This document shows positions 10,391-25,300 of a stretch of 64,000 nt of DNA, one piece after another. Location: positions 1-64,000 of the forward strand of contig CALABJ010000029.1 in NCBI GenBank assembly GCA_937885645.1, read 5' to 3'. Source of the DNA: RGIG4097 sp937885645. GTDB lineage: Bacteria; Bacillota; Clostridia; Christensenellales; CAG-917. The notes beneath the pieces are model-generated. The model saw only the letters and a list, made by a program, of their open reading frames with translations. It was not told the origin of the DNA and ran no database searches. The first letter of the stretch is position 1, and each line of letters starts with the position of its first letter. The translations under genes and the position numbers were made by a program.

Positions 10391-13300
10391 GGTCAACGTA
10401 CTCAACCTTTTCTGCTTCGAGGAAACCGAGCATAGGTGAGTTGTTTGCGCCGTCGCCGTCATTGTCGTAAGGTCCGATACGGAGTGAGAGATAATCCCAA
10501 CCGTCGTTTGTGCCACCGGCTGTGCCGTTGTTCAAGATTTCTTCAAAGCTGTTGATGACGCGCTTGTTGGCTTCGTAGTCTGAAGAGCTTGCGTAGGTCT
10601 TGCCGATGTTGTTGACATTGCCTGTTGCGATTGCGGTGTTGCGATAGGTGTTGATCTTTGTGCCAGCTTCGGTCTTGGTGCAGTTGACGTAGAGTTCAAT
10701 TGCTTGGATACCGCTGTACATCTTGTAGGTGCTGTCTGCTGCAAATCCGTAGTCTGTCTTGTCAGGATTGATGTCAAGATAGATGTTTGCAGTAGGATCA
10801 GGTGCGCCTGAGTGTGCGAAAGGCAGAGGCAGGATGCCTGCGATGAGCTTGGAGAGGTTTGCAACCGTACCACCGAAGATGAGGTTGACAAGTCCGCCCA
10901 GTTCAAGACCTGCAAGGCCTGCAACGACGTCGTTGATGAGCCAGCTGTAGACGGTTGAAGGAATACTTCTCACAACAGGTTCAAGGAGGGTGATCTTTTG
11001 TTCAAGAGTCTTTCCTTCAAGTTGTGCAAAGAGTGTCTTCAAATAGCCGTTGCTGTTGTCTCTTTCACCGAGGGTGTAGTTGCCCCATCTGACAGGACCG
11101 CCTTGGATGCCGTCACCTTCCTTTGCAACCTTGTTGATGTCAACAAAGTAGCAAGTGTCGGATGATGCTGCATCGTCAATGCCAGTTTCACTGAGACCTT
11201 CCATCTTGCCTTGGAACAGACCAAGGATTGTTGTGTAAAGGAAGATGAGCAGTTCGTTGTATGCGTCTCTGCCAAGGGTGAGCTTGATTGAGATGTATCT
11301 TGTGTCGTCTGCGGCTGAAGGATCAAGTGCGCCCATGCCTGCAAAGTAAGGCACGTAGCCGTTTGAGTTGAACAAGTTGAGTTCAAGTTTCTTGATGAGT
11401 CCGTCCAGATTGAGAGGATATGAGAACTTCTCTTCTCCAGTCGTGCCTGAGTCACCGCTGCCTGAGTCACCGCTTCCGCCACCTGTTGAAGATGATTCGT
11501 TGGTGGGATAGGTGAAGGTTGCGTTGTCACCGTCACCGTTCTTTGTGAGAGCGATGAAGTGTGAGCCGTCTGCGTTGCCAAGGGCGATACCGCCGATGGT
11601 GTCGTTGACGAGGCCGTTGATCATATCATTGGAAACGTTGAGGTCGCAGATGAGCAAGCTGTTGTTGTAGAAGTCAAGACCCAGTTGCAACAATCCGCTA
11701 CCTGAGCTTCTGTTGGGGTGATTCACTTGCAAGCTGAAGTGGATTCTGTAGGTGTCTTGTCCACGGTTGATGACGCTTCTTGTGCCTGTGAGTGATGCTC
11801 TTGTAGGCACGTTTTCAGTTTGAACTGCGCCGTTGGTTGCTGCTGCCAAATTGCCCATTGATGCTGCCCAAACACGTCTGTCGATGGTGATTGACAGTGC
11901 GGGATTCAACGAATCAATGATGTTTTGAATGAGAGCCATTGTGCCGGCAGTGCTTGACATTGTAAGACCTGCGTGACCTGTCTTGAATTGTCCGTAGAGT
12001 GCTTCAACGTCAAGGAGAGGCTCGTTGACTGAAACTTTCAGATTTGCAACTTCAAGAGCAAGTGCTGTGCCGTAGCTGTCAAGTGCTGCTTCAACTGCCA
12101 ACTTCTTGAGACCTTCTCTAAGATCGAAGTTGAGGCCGATGTTGATCTTTTCGAGAGGGAATCCATCGAGGACGTCACCGAGGTTGAGTCCAAGGAGTCC
12201 CATAAGTGCGTTGATGAGTGCGCTGTCTGCGCTGATACCAATTCTGCCCTCTTCAAGTTCCACATCGAGGGTGATGCCACTGCCTGCTGCAGATGAAGTT
12301 GCTTCACCTGAGGATGCTGCTTCGCCGTCACCTTCTTGAGGATATGCAGGTTTTGCACCGAGGAGGCCTGCAAGGCCGTGGAAGTTGATCTTGCCAAGGC
12401 CAAGACCACTTGCATCAACGTAGAGTGAGTCTGCAAAGATTGATTCTGCGGGATCTGCCACTGCAAGCTCGTACATATTGTTCTTGTTGACAAGTCTTGC
12501 TGAACCGAGCCAGTACACTGCCAAGAAGCTGGAGTCGAGGATTTCGCCGATTCTAATGTCGAGAGCAAGGTCGCTGTAAAGAATACCGCTGAGGCCGTAT
12601 TTGAGGATTGCGGGCAAGTTGATGTCTGCCTTCACTGAAATGTCAAGGGTGATTGCCTTTTGAGGCAATGTGAGGATGACGTCTGCCATGACAAACTTGT
12701 AGTTGCCGTTGTCATCCTTGACGTAGGTGTTGTTTGTGAAGGAGTAGCGTTGTCCGTCGTAGTCTTCGTTTGCGCCGATTTCCTTAAATTCACCAAGCAA
12801 GCTTGTGCCACCGAGGAGGCCGACAAGGAGGTTTTCAACCCAGCCAACAAATGTTGAGCCGTATTCCTCGTTGAGGTTGCCTGCTGCGTCGTACTTGGTG
12901 ATGCCTGCAGATGAGATGGTCAGTGAGATGTCAAGTGCTGCGCCGATTGTCTCAATGCCGATTTCGCCGGTTGCAATGTTGTATGCTTCGCCGTAGGTGA
13001 TGATGTAGTTGCCGTTTCTGTCCAAGACGTATTGTTCTTCAACGTACTTGTAGTCACCGTCTTCATCTGTGACATAGTCTTCACCCACCTTGCTATAACG
13101 TTGTCCGTCATAGCCTGCTTCTGCAAGGGCATAGCCTGCTTCAATCTTCGTGTATCTTGTGCCTTCATATCTGTATGTGCCGAGGTCACTTTCGGTGTAT
13201 GTACCGTTGCCGTTTGACACGTACTTGGTTCCTTCATAGGCTGCTGCCTCTTCTGCGGACATATTCACGTACTTGTTGCCCATTTCAACGTGTTTTGCAT

Positions 13301-16300
13301 TGCCTGCATTGAACACTTCGTAGAGGTTTGCTGAGCCGAAGCCTGCTTGCTTGTGGAGGTCGAGGCCGATTTCTGTGATATCGATTGAGCCGTAGAAGCC
13401 TTCGGTCATCTTGACGTTGATGCTCATCCAGTAAGGTCTTTCGTCCACGCCGTTTACGGGTGCGTAGCCGTATGCGTCAAGCATGACTTCACCAAGGTTG
13501 GGGATCAGGTTGCCAAGTTCTTTGCCTTGTGCTTCATAGACTTTGTTGATGATTGCATTGATGGTGGCCACTGACAATGTCAATGAGAAATATTGAGGAC
13601 GGATCATTGCTTGGATGAATGCCCAGTCGTGAATTGTAAGGCCACCTGCGTTTCCTGAGGTTGCTGCAACTGCTTCGCCGTCTTCTTCACCGCCGCCGAA
13701 GATGCTTCCAAGTGCGTCTTCGAGGATCTTGCTGAGGCCGAGACCGCTGAGGTAGAGTTTTGCGGTTTCGCCAAGGAGATGTGATGCGTCGATATAGACC
13801 CTGTCGTTGGCAAGGTAGGCGCCGAGGATAGGTTCTTCAATGAGGACGCCGTTGTCGTCGTATTGGAGAATTTCAAGGGCGATTTCGGTTGCTGCAAAGT
13901 CGTTGAGGTTGAGATATGCGCTCAGCTTAATTTGTCCGGAAGGATGTTCGCTGTTGCCCATATTGTTCATGATGTTGAGACGGAGGGTTGAACCTGTCAT
14001 GTCGCTGTCAGGATTGACAAGACCAAGGATGAGGCCGAGGAGTTCACTCATATCAACGATGTTGTTGTCGTTGGTGGTGTCTGCACTGCCGTAGTAGTTG
14101 ATGTCCATTGCCAAGGACAAGTTCAAGCTTGTCTTGGTGATGTCTGCGTAGTCAACGATATTCTTGCCGTCTTTGTCGATTTGTGTTCCGTCTGCTTGTG
14201 CATTTGACAGATGTTCGCCATTTGCGAAGATGCCGAGGCCGTAGATGCTGATGCCAAAGCTGAAGTCACCGATGAGGAGATAATCACCTGCAGTGGTCAC
14301 GTCGTAGGTTTCTCTTGAAGATGCAACGCCCTTGCCTGACAACTTCTTGTAGCCGTCAACGGGGAGATAACGTTCGCCGTCTGTTCCGATTGCAGCATAT
14401 CTTGTCAGTCTTTCAACTGCAAGGTCTTCTGCGTTCAACTTGACAAATCCGCCTTCGCCTGCACCGTTCAAAGTGAAGGTGTTTGCGTTCTTCTTGAGAG
14501 TGCCGTCTGCATCAATGACGTATTGTCCGTTGACAAGTGAATATCTTGTGCCAGTGTAGCCAACTTCTGCTTCGCTGTATGCACTGAACACCTTTGTGAA
14601 GGTGACGCCGTCTGCGTTCAGTTCATATCTGTCGCCAGTCCAGACGGGGTTTGCGTAGTCAACAAGTGCGTACTTGTCGCTGGACACCATGACGTGTGTG
14701 CCTGCTGCGTCAACGACGTACTCGTCGCCAACGAGGCTGAACTTGACACCGTCATAGTTTGCATATTCGCTTGCTTCTGCATAGCTTTCATAGCCGACCA
14801 CAAAGCCAAGGTTGACACCGATTGAAGGTGCACCGCCGCCGATGTTGATGACGACGCCACTGGTGTCTGCGCCCTCTGTGACGTTGAGCATAGGCAGATA
14901 ATCTGCGCCTTCAAAGTCAGGAGCAAGCATCTTGACAAGGTCAACAAGGAGTTTGTCGTTGAGACCAACTGCAATGATGTCGTGTCCAAAGAGGACTTGA
15001 CCAAGGATTATGTTGATGATGTCAAAGACGTTTTCAGGAAGGAGTCCTGTTGAAACGTTGTTGGTTTCAACTGAAAGTTCTGTGCCGAGGGTTTCTGCAC
15101 TTGCTTCAGCTTCGCCACCGCCACCGAGGAGACCGCCGAGATCAAGACCTTCAAACTTAACCTTTGTGAAGAAGTCGCCCATGCCGACGATCTTGTCCAT
15201 ATCTTCAAGGTTCAAGTAGAGGTTGAGTTTTCCATCGTTGTCGATGTTGACCCACAGCTCGATTGCTGCGTTTTCATTGTGGTAGTTGGTGTTGTAGCCG
15301 ATCTTGATGTATGCTTCAAGGCCTTTCAGTGCATCCATAATGTCGCCACCGCCTGTGATGAGGCCGAGGAGGTTTTGGATGTTGAGTTTTGCCTTGATGT
15401 CAAGGGTGAGACCGATATTTGCTGAGAAGTTTGCGTTGTCCCAGTCTGTTGATGCCAAGATGAATTCGAAGTAATCATACAGTTCGGTTGAAACAAACTT
15501 GGTCATTTGTTCGGTCCAGTTGATGACGTCGCTGAGTTTAAGGTCGATGGCAAGTGACAGGTCAAGTTCGACTGACTTGAGGTCGCCAAGGAGGCTTGCG
15601 ATGTCAATTTCTCCACCAGCAAGGAGTGCACCAAGGTCAAGGTTCATGATGGTGCTGTAGTTGGTGAAGTCGTTGACTGCCTTATAGTAGGTTTCGCCAT
15701 GGACGAGGCCTGTTGCAACGCCGTTTGCATCGTAAGACACTTCAGTGTAGGTGTCTGTCAGTTCATCGTATGAGTAGAGAGCACCGCTTTCTGCTCTGTT
15801 CCATGCAGGTGCGTAGTGCTTTTCAATGGTGTCAAATGCTTCGTAGACGTCGATGAACTTTCTGTCAAGTGAGGTCACCTTTGTGGACACTGCAACGTGA
15901 GTGAATGTTGTGCTGTCGCCAACGCAGACTGCATTGCCACCTTCGATGATATATCTCTTTGCAGGTTCAACAAATTCACGGGTTTCACTGTTGAGGACGT
16001 TGTCCACAGTGTAAGGTGTGCCGGAATTGTTGTTGCTGTTGAGCATATCAATGTAGTTTTGGACGGTGATGACGGTGTTGAACACGCTGTCATCCTTCAC
16101 TGCCATGAAGACGTCTTCTGCCTTTTCGTATGCCCAAACGCCAGATGCCACTGCATTTTCAAATGCGGTTGCGTTCAAGTACACTTCGGTTGCCTTGACG
16201 TAGTATTTGCTGTCGGTGTGGAATACACCATTGCCTGTGTCAACTGCGTCTTCGGGACGGATTTCGCTGTCAACGGGAAGTTGTCCTGCTGCGTTGCCAA

Positions 16301-19300
16301 CCTTGACGTATGCATCTTCAAATGCCACGTCGTCGTTGCGGACGAAGTTGCCGTAGTAGAAGATGTGGTTGTCAGCAAGGTCAGGATTGACGATGACGCT
16401 GTCCTTATAAGAAGTGTTGTGTGTGTTGAAGTCCTCAATTGTGCCGAAGTCGATTGCTGAACTGTCTTCTGTGCCGTTGAAAAGCTCAAGGTCAAGACCG
16501 ATGGACAGGACGCCCTTTGTGCCGTCGCTGTTGAAGAGGTCGATGTCAAGACCGATTACATAAGGATTGAGACCGATGCCAACCTTCACTGCAAAGTTGG
16601 GAAGGAGACCTTCGGTGATGTCAACGTTGAGAAGTTGCAAGAGCAATTCCACAAATCCCTTTGTGACTGCAAGAGCAAGTTTTCTTGTGTAGAAGTTGAT
16701 ATAGACCCCTGCCACTGAAGGATCAGAGTATTCATCAACTGCTCCGCCTGCTGCCATTGCTTCACTTGAGCCAAGGCTGAGACCGCCTGAGAGCAGGTCT
16801 GCAAGGAGGGTTTCAATGGGATAATCACTGACGTCAACAGCAAGCTTACCGCCCTTGCCGAGGAGCCATTCAAGGTCAAGGTAGAGGCCGGCAGCACCGG
16901 TGTCGATGTCGTGATCATAGTAGATGCCGATCATGTGGGTGAGAGTGCCGTCAACTTGGTTTGCTCCGTCGTTTTCTCTACGCCACAAGTCAATGCCCAG
17001 ATCAAGGTCAAAGATGTTGAACTTGACTGAAGGAGCAAAGTCGATTCTGTATGAAAGGTTGATCTTGATTTCAAAGACAAGTTCGCCGGTGAAGCCTTCG
17101 AGGACTCTGATCATTGAGTTGTCGAGGTCGCCAACAATACCGCCGAGGACGTCACCAAGTGATTCTTCAACGCCGGTTGAGTACAACACGTATTCACCGT
17201 TGTTGAATTGTTGATATTCACCTTGGAGCATTGTGTAGCGGATTGAAGGATCGATGTCACCTTCGGTGATCTTGTCTGCTTCTGCCTTGCCTGTGTTGAC
17301 AAGTTCAAGGTAGTCACTGACCAACATATAGTCGTGGTAGCCACTGATTGACAAACCGCCACGGATGGTCAGTGAGATGAAGAACATATCGTCACTGTCA
17401 ACGTAGTTGATCTCTTCGCTGTTGTCGTAGAGAGCAAGGTGTTGAATCATATCGTTCATTTCATCGGTCTTTTGTTCCCATTGTTCTGCGGTGTAGTAGG
17501 TTGCAAGATATTCACCAACAGGCATATAGCTTCTTGTCCAGCTGTCGTATGCGAAGTAAGTGATTTCGTTTGCGCCCCAACCGATGAGCTTGTCTGCATC
17601 GTACAATTCTTTGACCTTGCCGTCTTCTGCGGTGAGGCTACTGCCAAGGACGAACTCATTGGTGAGCCAGTTCCAGACGTAGTCGCCCTCGTTGCTTTCA
17701 ACGGTGGAGATTTGCATGATGCGGTCTGCTCTTGAAACGATGTTTTCAACTGTTGTGCGTTGATAATAGACTGTGCCTTCGGGTTCTGTGCCGTCTGCTC
17801 TCACGTAGCTGTCACGATACCAGACTTGCTTGTAAAGTGTTGCAGGAAGCACTCTCTCGAAGCGTTCAATGTCAAGTGATTCAATGTAGATGTTGACGTA
17901 GAAGTCGCGGACTTCGGAGGTGAAGTCAACCATTTGTCCGTTTGCCCAATCAACTGCGTCATACACGTCACGTGCGGGTACGTATGCGCCATCCTTAATA
18001 ACATAGAGGCTGTCGCTGTCGATTGCGTAGTAGTCGCCGTGATAGTAGATATAGCGGACGTTGTCGTCGTAGTTTGCAACCACGTCAATGCCGTCTAATG
18101 TTGTGCCTGCCACGCTGTCCTTGACAATCCACTCGTCAACGGTGTTTTCGCCACCGACAAAGGTGTAGACGTAGTCGGGTGCAAGATAGTATTTTGCGCC
18201 GTCGGGAGTATTTTCATCTGCGGGGACGTAGTTGAAGCTGTCGCCACCAAATTCGGGGAAGCCGACGTTGATGCCGATTTCATATTCCCACAGATAGAGT
18301 TGGACTGAAACGATGGGCTTTCTTGCATAGTCGTCTGCGTATGCAACAAGCATCTTGCTCTCGTCAATTGCTGTGAAGAGGAAGTATTCGTTGTCTGCGC
18401 TTTCGTCGCCTTCTGCAAGTTCGTATTGACCGTCACTGACGTAGTAGTATGCGCCTTCGTAGTTGGTTGTTTCGGTCTTTTGATAGTATTTGAAGTTGTC
18501 GCCTGACTTCTCTGCTCTGTCCTTTTCAATTGCAGTTGCTCTTGAAAGTTCTTGGAAGTAATGACTGTCTGAGGTCAAAACCTTCAGGTATGAGTCGTAA
18601 GACTTGATTGCGTAGAAGTCGCCGGTGTATGCGCCAAGTTCAGCATCGCTCATGTCTGCCACTGCCTTGTAAACGCCGTCAACAAGTGCGTAGTTGCCCT
18701 TGTCTGCGGTTTCGTCAACGTAGAAGCGGACGTCACTGTCGCTTTCAAGAGCGGTGTTGACGCTTTCATAGTAGTAGACTGATCTGTCGGTGTTGATTTG
18801 GACGTACGGTTGTTTTGTGAAGTCTGCTTCATTAAATTGCAGTCTGTTGTCTGCGTCAGGCATGACGAGGGCAAGAATTTCGTTGATGAAATTGCTGTTG
18901 ACTGCCACTTGGATGAAGGTTGAGGTCATACGGATGCCCCAAACGAATGCGGTGATGTATCCGGCGATATCATCAGCAAGGAGAGGAAGTGCTGCTGCTT
19001 CTGCACTGCCTGCTGCCACTGCTGAGTCGCTTGCGCTTTCACTGCTGCCGAAGATGTCGGGGAGGAGGCTTGATGCCACGCTACGGAGTGAGTAGCTGTT
19101 GATGTACACACTGGGGATGTTGAGATAACTCAAATCAATGTACAATCCGCCCTTGACACGTTTGTGGTCGCCGTTGTCGTTTTGATAGAAGTAGGTTGCG
19201 TCATAAGCATAACGTGTCATACCCACTGATTCGTCGCCATCGGGGTCGTAGACGAACTTGCCGGTGCTTGCGTTGTAGTAGTAGTCACCGCGGACGTCTT

Positions 19301-22300
19301 CAAAGTAATGGCTGTAGCGATATTCAGGAGCAACGTATGCCATGTTGCCGGGGGTCAGTTCAGCGGTTGTCAGTGCTTCAAACTCACCACTTTCCATATA
19401 GATGCCAATGATGTTGTGGGTGTCGGAAACGGTGTATTTTTCGTTTTCGTCAACAACAACTTGGTCTGCTGTGGTTTGGATGACGATTGATGCGTTGATG
19501 TAGGAGAGCAAGTCGCCGATGTTCAGTCCGCCGATGTTGCCCACTGCCCCAACGATGATATTGACGATGTCAAGGATTGACATGTCAGCATTGACGTCAA
19601 GGTCAAGATCGGGCACGAATTGACGGAGGTGATTGAGGAGGGCTGCAAACTTGATTTCAACTGTAAGGATAAGTTCAATCTTGCGTGCAACGTCGCCACC
19701 CATATCGGATGCTGCGCTGATGATTGCTTCCATATCCTCGGGATCCATTTCGGGGAAGAGCCAACCGAGGAGTGCGCTGAGGTCGATGTCACTGCCGTGG
19801 ACGAATCTTGTTGTGATGTCGATTGCTTCTGTCAAGGTGATACGGTCAAGTTCAGTGATTTCGGTGTATTCCTTGAGGTCGTCTGCGGTCAAGTGATATT
19901 CGTGTTGTGAGGTGAATTGAATGTCAACGTTTCTGATTGCAACCAAGAGGTTGAGGTCAGTGTCGTATTCATTCATATTGCCTGCATTGTCTGCTTCACG
20001 TCTGAAGAACTTGGTGCCTTCGGGCTCTGTGCCAGTTGCTTTCACGCGGACGTATGCAACAGCGGGGGTTGCAGTGTCAGGAGTGATTGCCTTATAGGAG
20101 CCGTCCTTTTCAACGTAAAGTTGTTGTCCTTGATGCTCTGCGTTGTCTTTGTCATAAGAAACAAAGTAGTAGTCGCCTTCAACAAGGACTGTGCCGTCGG
20201 TGTCAACCACTTCAACAGTGGGTGCGCCTTCAACGGGGATATAACGGCTGCCTTCCATCATAAGGTTGACGTTGACGTCAAGATTCAATGAATCGTTGAA
20301 GTCAAGTTCAACTTGTGCTGATGCAAGGAGCTTGTCTGTGATGTAGTCATCAAGGTCAAGACCTGTTGCAATCATCTCAATGAGAGTGCGGATGAGCTTG
20401 TTGCCAAGAGCAACCGTCAACTTACGTCTGCTGATGAGGAGGAGTGCATCTGCGTTGTCAGTGTCAATGGGTGATGCTGCCATTGCTTCACTTGATGCGC
20501 CGGGCAATTCGTTTTCGGTGTAGATTTCTTCATTGAGAATATCGCCGAGCAAATCGTCGATGAGGTCTGTGATGATGGTTGATGTGATGCTGAGCTTAGG
20601 AATGTTGAAGAAAGGTGCATCAAGGTAGAATGTTCCGCCAAGATAGTAGAGACCGAGCCAGATGTTTTCTGCACCGGTTTCTGCAATGTTGATCAGTTCA
20701 ACTGCGATTTCACTGTTGGTCAACTCTGCAAAGTCAAGGACGATGCCGAGGTCAAGACGGAAGTGTGCAGATGAATATCCCTTTGCGGTTGCAGGCATTT
20801 CGAGAAGAACACCTTGCAAGTTGCCAAGGACCTTTTCAAAGATTGTGCCCAGGTCGATTTGACCTTCGGTGATACCAAGGTCGATTTCAACTGATGCGTT
20901 GACGGTGACGGTTGATTCATAGAAGTAAGTGGTGGGGATTGTCTTTTCGGGATCGTCCTTATCCTTTTCTTCAAGGATGTAGTCGGGGATCAAAGGTTCG
21001 CTGTTGCCACCAAGTTCAATGTCAAGACCGCCAAGACCGATGCCAACCTTCACTGCGTTGACTTGGATTCCGATTTGGAGTGCAAAGTCTTTCAGTTCGG
21101 TGAATGCGTTGATATAGCGATAGTATTGACCTTCTGCGTCAACCACGTAGCCTTGATAACGATCTGCAAAGCCGTCCACTGCCACAAATGCGCCACTACG
21201 ACGGATGAAGTAGCCAACCAAGCCAAATGCGTAGCCTTCTTCAAGTGATTCTTCGGGGACTACTTCGTAGTCGCCGTCGATATGAGTGTAGAGTGCATAT
21301 CTATCTGTGTCGAAGTATTCATATTGAGGCACGCCGTCTTCTTCGCCAACTTGAACCTTTGCATATCTGCCGTCCACGTTGTTGTCTTTCCAAGTGATTT
21401 CGTCATAGTATGCATATCTTTCGTTCAAGGGCAGGACGAGGGTGTAGATGGTCTTTTCAGTCTTTTCTTCGCCTACGAGGATTGTCTTTGCCTTGTAGTA
21501 TGCATCGGCACTCACTTGTGATGCGCTGAAGGTGACGTCAAATCTTTCTGCGCCTGCGGGCACTGCCACGCCGTCGGTTATGTAGAGATAGTAATCTCTG
21601 CCGTTGACGGTTTGCTTGTAATAGTCACCGCTTGCGTTTGCGCTGACTGATTCAACAAAGTATCTTGTGCCAGAGTAGATGTTGTTGAGGACTTCAAGCT
21701 CATCAACTTCGTCACCGTCATCGAAGAATCTGTTGTAGCCATAGTTGCCGATTTCTGCACCCACTGAAATTTCAAGCTTGTTGAAGATTTCTTCAATTGA
21801 GCCAAGGTCGGGGAGAAGTGCGCCGATGATGAGTGAAATGATTGACTTGGTGATGAGGATTTGTCCTGCTGTGTCTGAAAGGACAAGTGCGATGATTGCA
21901 TCTCTTTCAACGTCTGCTTCAACCTCTGCAGATGCCATTGCTTCGCCGTCACCTGCTGAAGTTGCAGTTGCGCTAGTGCCGTCACCGAAGATGAGGCCCA
22001 TGAGCATATCAACGAAGTTAGGAATCTTTGTGTAGTTGGATGCCACGTCAAAGAGGCTTGTGCCGTCAAGATACAAGTCACCTTGATAGAGATAGATTCC
22101 GCCCAGTGCCATATAGTCACCGTTTGCATCCTTGAGAGGTGTGCCCTTTTCGTCTGTCTTGAGGAGTTCAAGAGCAAGTTCGATTGTGTCAAGGTCACTG
22201 CCAGTGATGAAGTTGGTGATTGCACTGATTTGTTCATAGACGGTGCCGTTGCCTTCCACGTATGCAACGTGTGTTGCGTTCGCGCCATCGTATTGCACGT

Positions 22301-25300
22301 ATGCGCCGTCCATATAGAGATAGACGGGTGTGCCTGCGGAGATTGCTTCTTTTGCTGCTGCAAGGCCAAGTGCGTTGTATTGATCGCCCTTGAGGAGTGC
22401 TGCAATGTTAAGTGCGCCGAGGTCTGCCTTCAATGAAATTCTGCCTGCGATGCCGTCGTGGAATGCGCTGGTTGTCTTTGCATTGATAAGCATATCTGCG
22501 ATGTAGTTTTCAAGGAGTCCGCCAAGTTCCAGAGTGTCGATGTCTTCACTGTCGAAGTTGATCATCAGGTTGAGGCCCAAACCTATGGTTTGTGTGCCGG
22601 GATTTTCAACGGGAGGATACTTGTCGGGGTCAACGATTGAAAGGATTGTGTTGACGTATGATGAGATGTCAACAAATTCATTTCTGTCAAGAGGTGACAG
22701 GACACTTTCATATTCTGCATCTGCAATCTTCAGGTCAAGACCAAGACCAAGCTTGAGATAGATGTTTGTGCCTGCAACCGTGTTGAAGTTGATGCCAAGT
22801 GACAGTTTGTTGTCCATATCTGCATCCTTAAACTTGATGGAGATACCGCTTGTGTTCTCTTCAATATTGAACATGTCAAGGCGGAGTTCTTCACCGGTGA
22901 TAAGGCTTGCGATGTCTGCAATAAGGGTTGAGTTGACGAGGACGTCAATTCCGTCCCAGTTGTCATACCAGAAGGTGTCACCTTCTTCGTAGGGGTTGCC
23001 ACTCATGCCCATTGCGGTGCATCTGAAGATGATGCGCTTGATGAACTTGTTGAGATAGTCAATGACGCCGGGTGCTTCTTCGTCGTCTGCGGTTGCTGCT
23101 GCTTCACCGCCGCCGAAGACACCGAGGTCTGAAAGGAGTCCAAGGAGGTCAAGTTTCACTTGAGGGCCACCGAAGTTGCCTGCGTCAAGATATGCAAAGC
23201 CGTCAATCATGTAGATGCCGAGAGCTGCTTCATTGAATTCTCCTCTGTTGAAGATGATTTCAACACCAACTTCAAGAGCTGAGAGGATTGTTTCAATGTC
23301 AAAGTTCAGTGCATCAAGATTGAGATTGAATACACCTGCGATGCCCAACTTGCCAAGGTCAAGACTGCCAAATACACGGAGGACGATATTGTCTTGGACG
23401 GGGTCATTGAGGTACATTTCAAGGCCAAGTCTGTCAAGGAGTGCGCCCACAAGATTCTTGACAAGGCCTTCTTCAAGACCGCCAAGGAGATTCTTCACTG
23501 CGTCCATGCTGACGATTGTGTCAATGATATCGCCAAAGACGTGAGGATCTTTGATGTAAAGACCGTTGGGATCTTGTGCGTATCTGCCATCAGATTCACG
23601 GAGTGAATATCTTTCGTCGTCGTTGTAAAGTTTTGCTGTGTCTTCGTCAACGAGAATGTATGTTGCATTGAAGCCGAATTGGAGCTCCAATTCAAGTTCA
23701 AAGCTGAGTTTTTCGTTGTCTGCGAAGTTGTTGAAGCGGTTGACACCGTTTTCTGTGCCAAGATATCTGTAATATGCTGTGCCGTCGTCAACAAGTGCGC
23801 CGGTGAAGCGGACAAACTTGTCGCCTTCCTTCACATAGATGTCGTCAACTTCTGCGTTGACTGTTGCATGTTCGCTTGCGTCAACTACAACGTAGTTGTT
23901 TGCGTTTTGATAGTGATAGATGCCTTCGTCAAGTCTTGCGGACACTGAGTCAAGTCTTGTTGCTGAAATCTTGGGTGACTTGAGGTAGATGCCTGCGCTG
24001 AGGAGGTCGCTGATGAGGTCAAGTGAAATTGCAACGTTTTCAAAGTCGATGTCAACGTTGAGTTCAAGACCAAGGTCGGGGAGTTTCTTGATTGATTCTG
24101 AAATGTCAAGACCGCTGTCCCCTGTTGAGAGCATATCCACAACAAATGCGATGATACCCACAAGGGTTTGTTGTGCGATTGAAAGGGTGATCTTGTCGTT
24201 GGCAAGTGCAAGGACGACTTCAAGTGCTTGTTGTGTTGCATCTTCTTCACTTGCTGCCACTGCTTCGCTGTCTGCTTCACTGCCTGCGCCGAGGAGACCG
24301 CCGATTGTGTCAACCAGCCATGCTGCAAGACCGGTGTTTTCAACCATGAAGTCTTCCTTTGAAAGGATGCCCATATCCACGTAGAGGGTGCTACCTTTCA
24401 GGTAGAGGCCAAGAACGGTGCTGTCTGCGTTGGGGTTTGCACCCTTGACAAGGTTCTTGATTTCAACCATAATTTCGGTCTTTTCAGGATCGTCAAGTGA
24501 GAGGTTTGCTGCCACGAAGAGTTCAACGTCAAGGACGATGTCTCCTTCAATTTCAACACCCATTGCAAGAGCAAAGTCTGCAACAAATGCTGACACAAGG
24601 TCGTTGATAGGCAGTTCGCCGTTCTTCCAATCTTGTGTATCGTTCAGTTCAAGCTTCAATTCAAGTGCCAGTTCAAGAGCAAGTTCAGTGAGGTTTGTTG
24701 CACTTGTGTAGACTTGATTTTCAATGTTCTCTGCTGTAAGTGAGCCAACAACTGAGTACTTTTCAGAGAAGCCGATTTCAATGTTTGTAAGTGACAGACC
24801 AATGGTGAAAGGATCAATGCCAACCATGAGGTCAAGACGGTAAGGATCAAGACCCAGCTTCAAGAAGCTGTTTGCAGGGTTGAGTTTGATGAAGTTTTCA
24901 CTGAGGTCGTTGACACCGTAAGTGCCGGTTGCATCTTCGGTGAATGTGAAAGTGCCGTCTGCGTTTTCAGTGCGGATAAATCTTGCGCCGGTGTAAGTGC
25001 CTCTTTCTTCTGCGGTGAGGAGGATATAGTTTGTGCCGTCAAGTTTATATTCGCCGTTGCTTGCATTGACATAGACACCGCTTTCAAGGGAGTATCTTGC
25101 CCCTGTGTATGTGCCAAGTGCTGTCTTGTCAAGTGCAGTGTAGCCCATATCGGGAGCAACCAGTTGGATGATGGTTGCAATCAGTGAGCTTGCAAAGTAG
25201 ATTGTCACACTTTCACTGCTGACGTTGAGTCCGTGGAGTGCGCCACCAATGACGCTCACGATTGTGTCAAGGATGCTTGAACTTGCTGCATCGTCAGTTG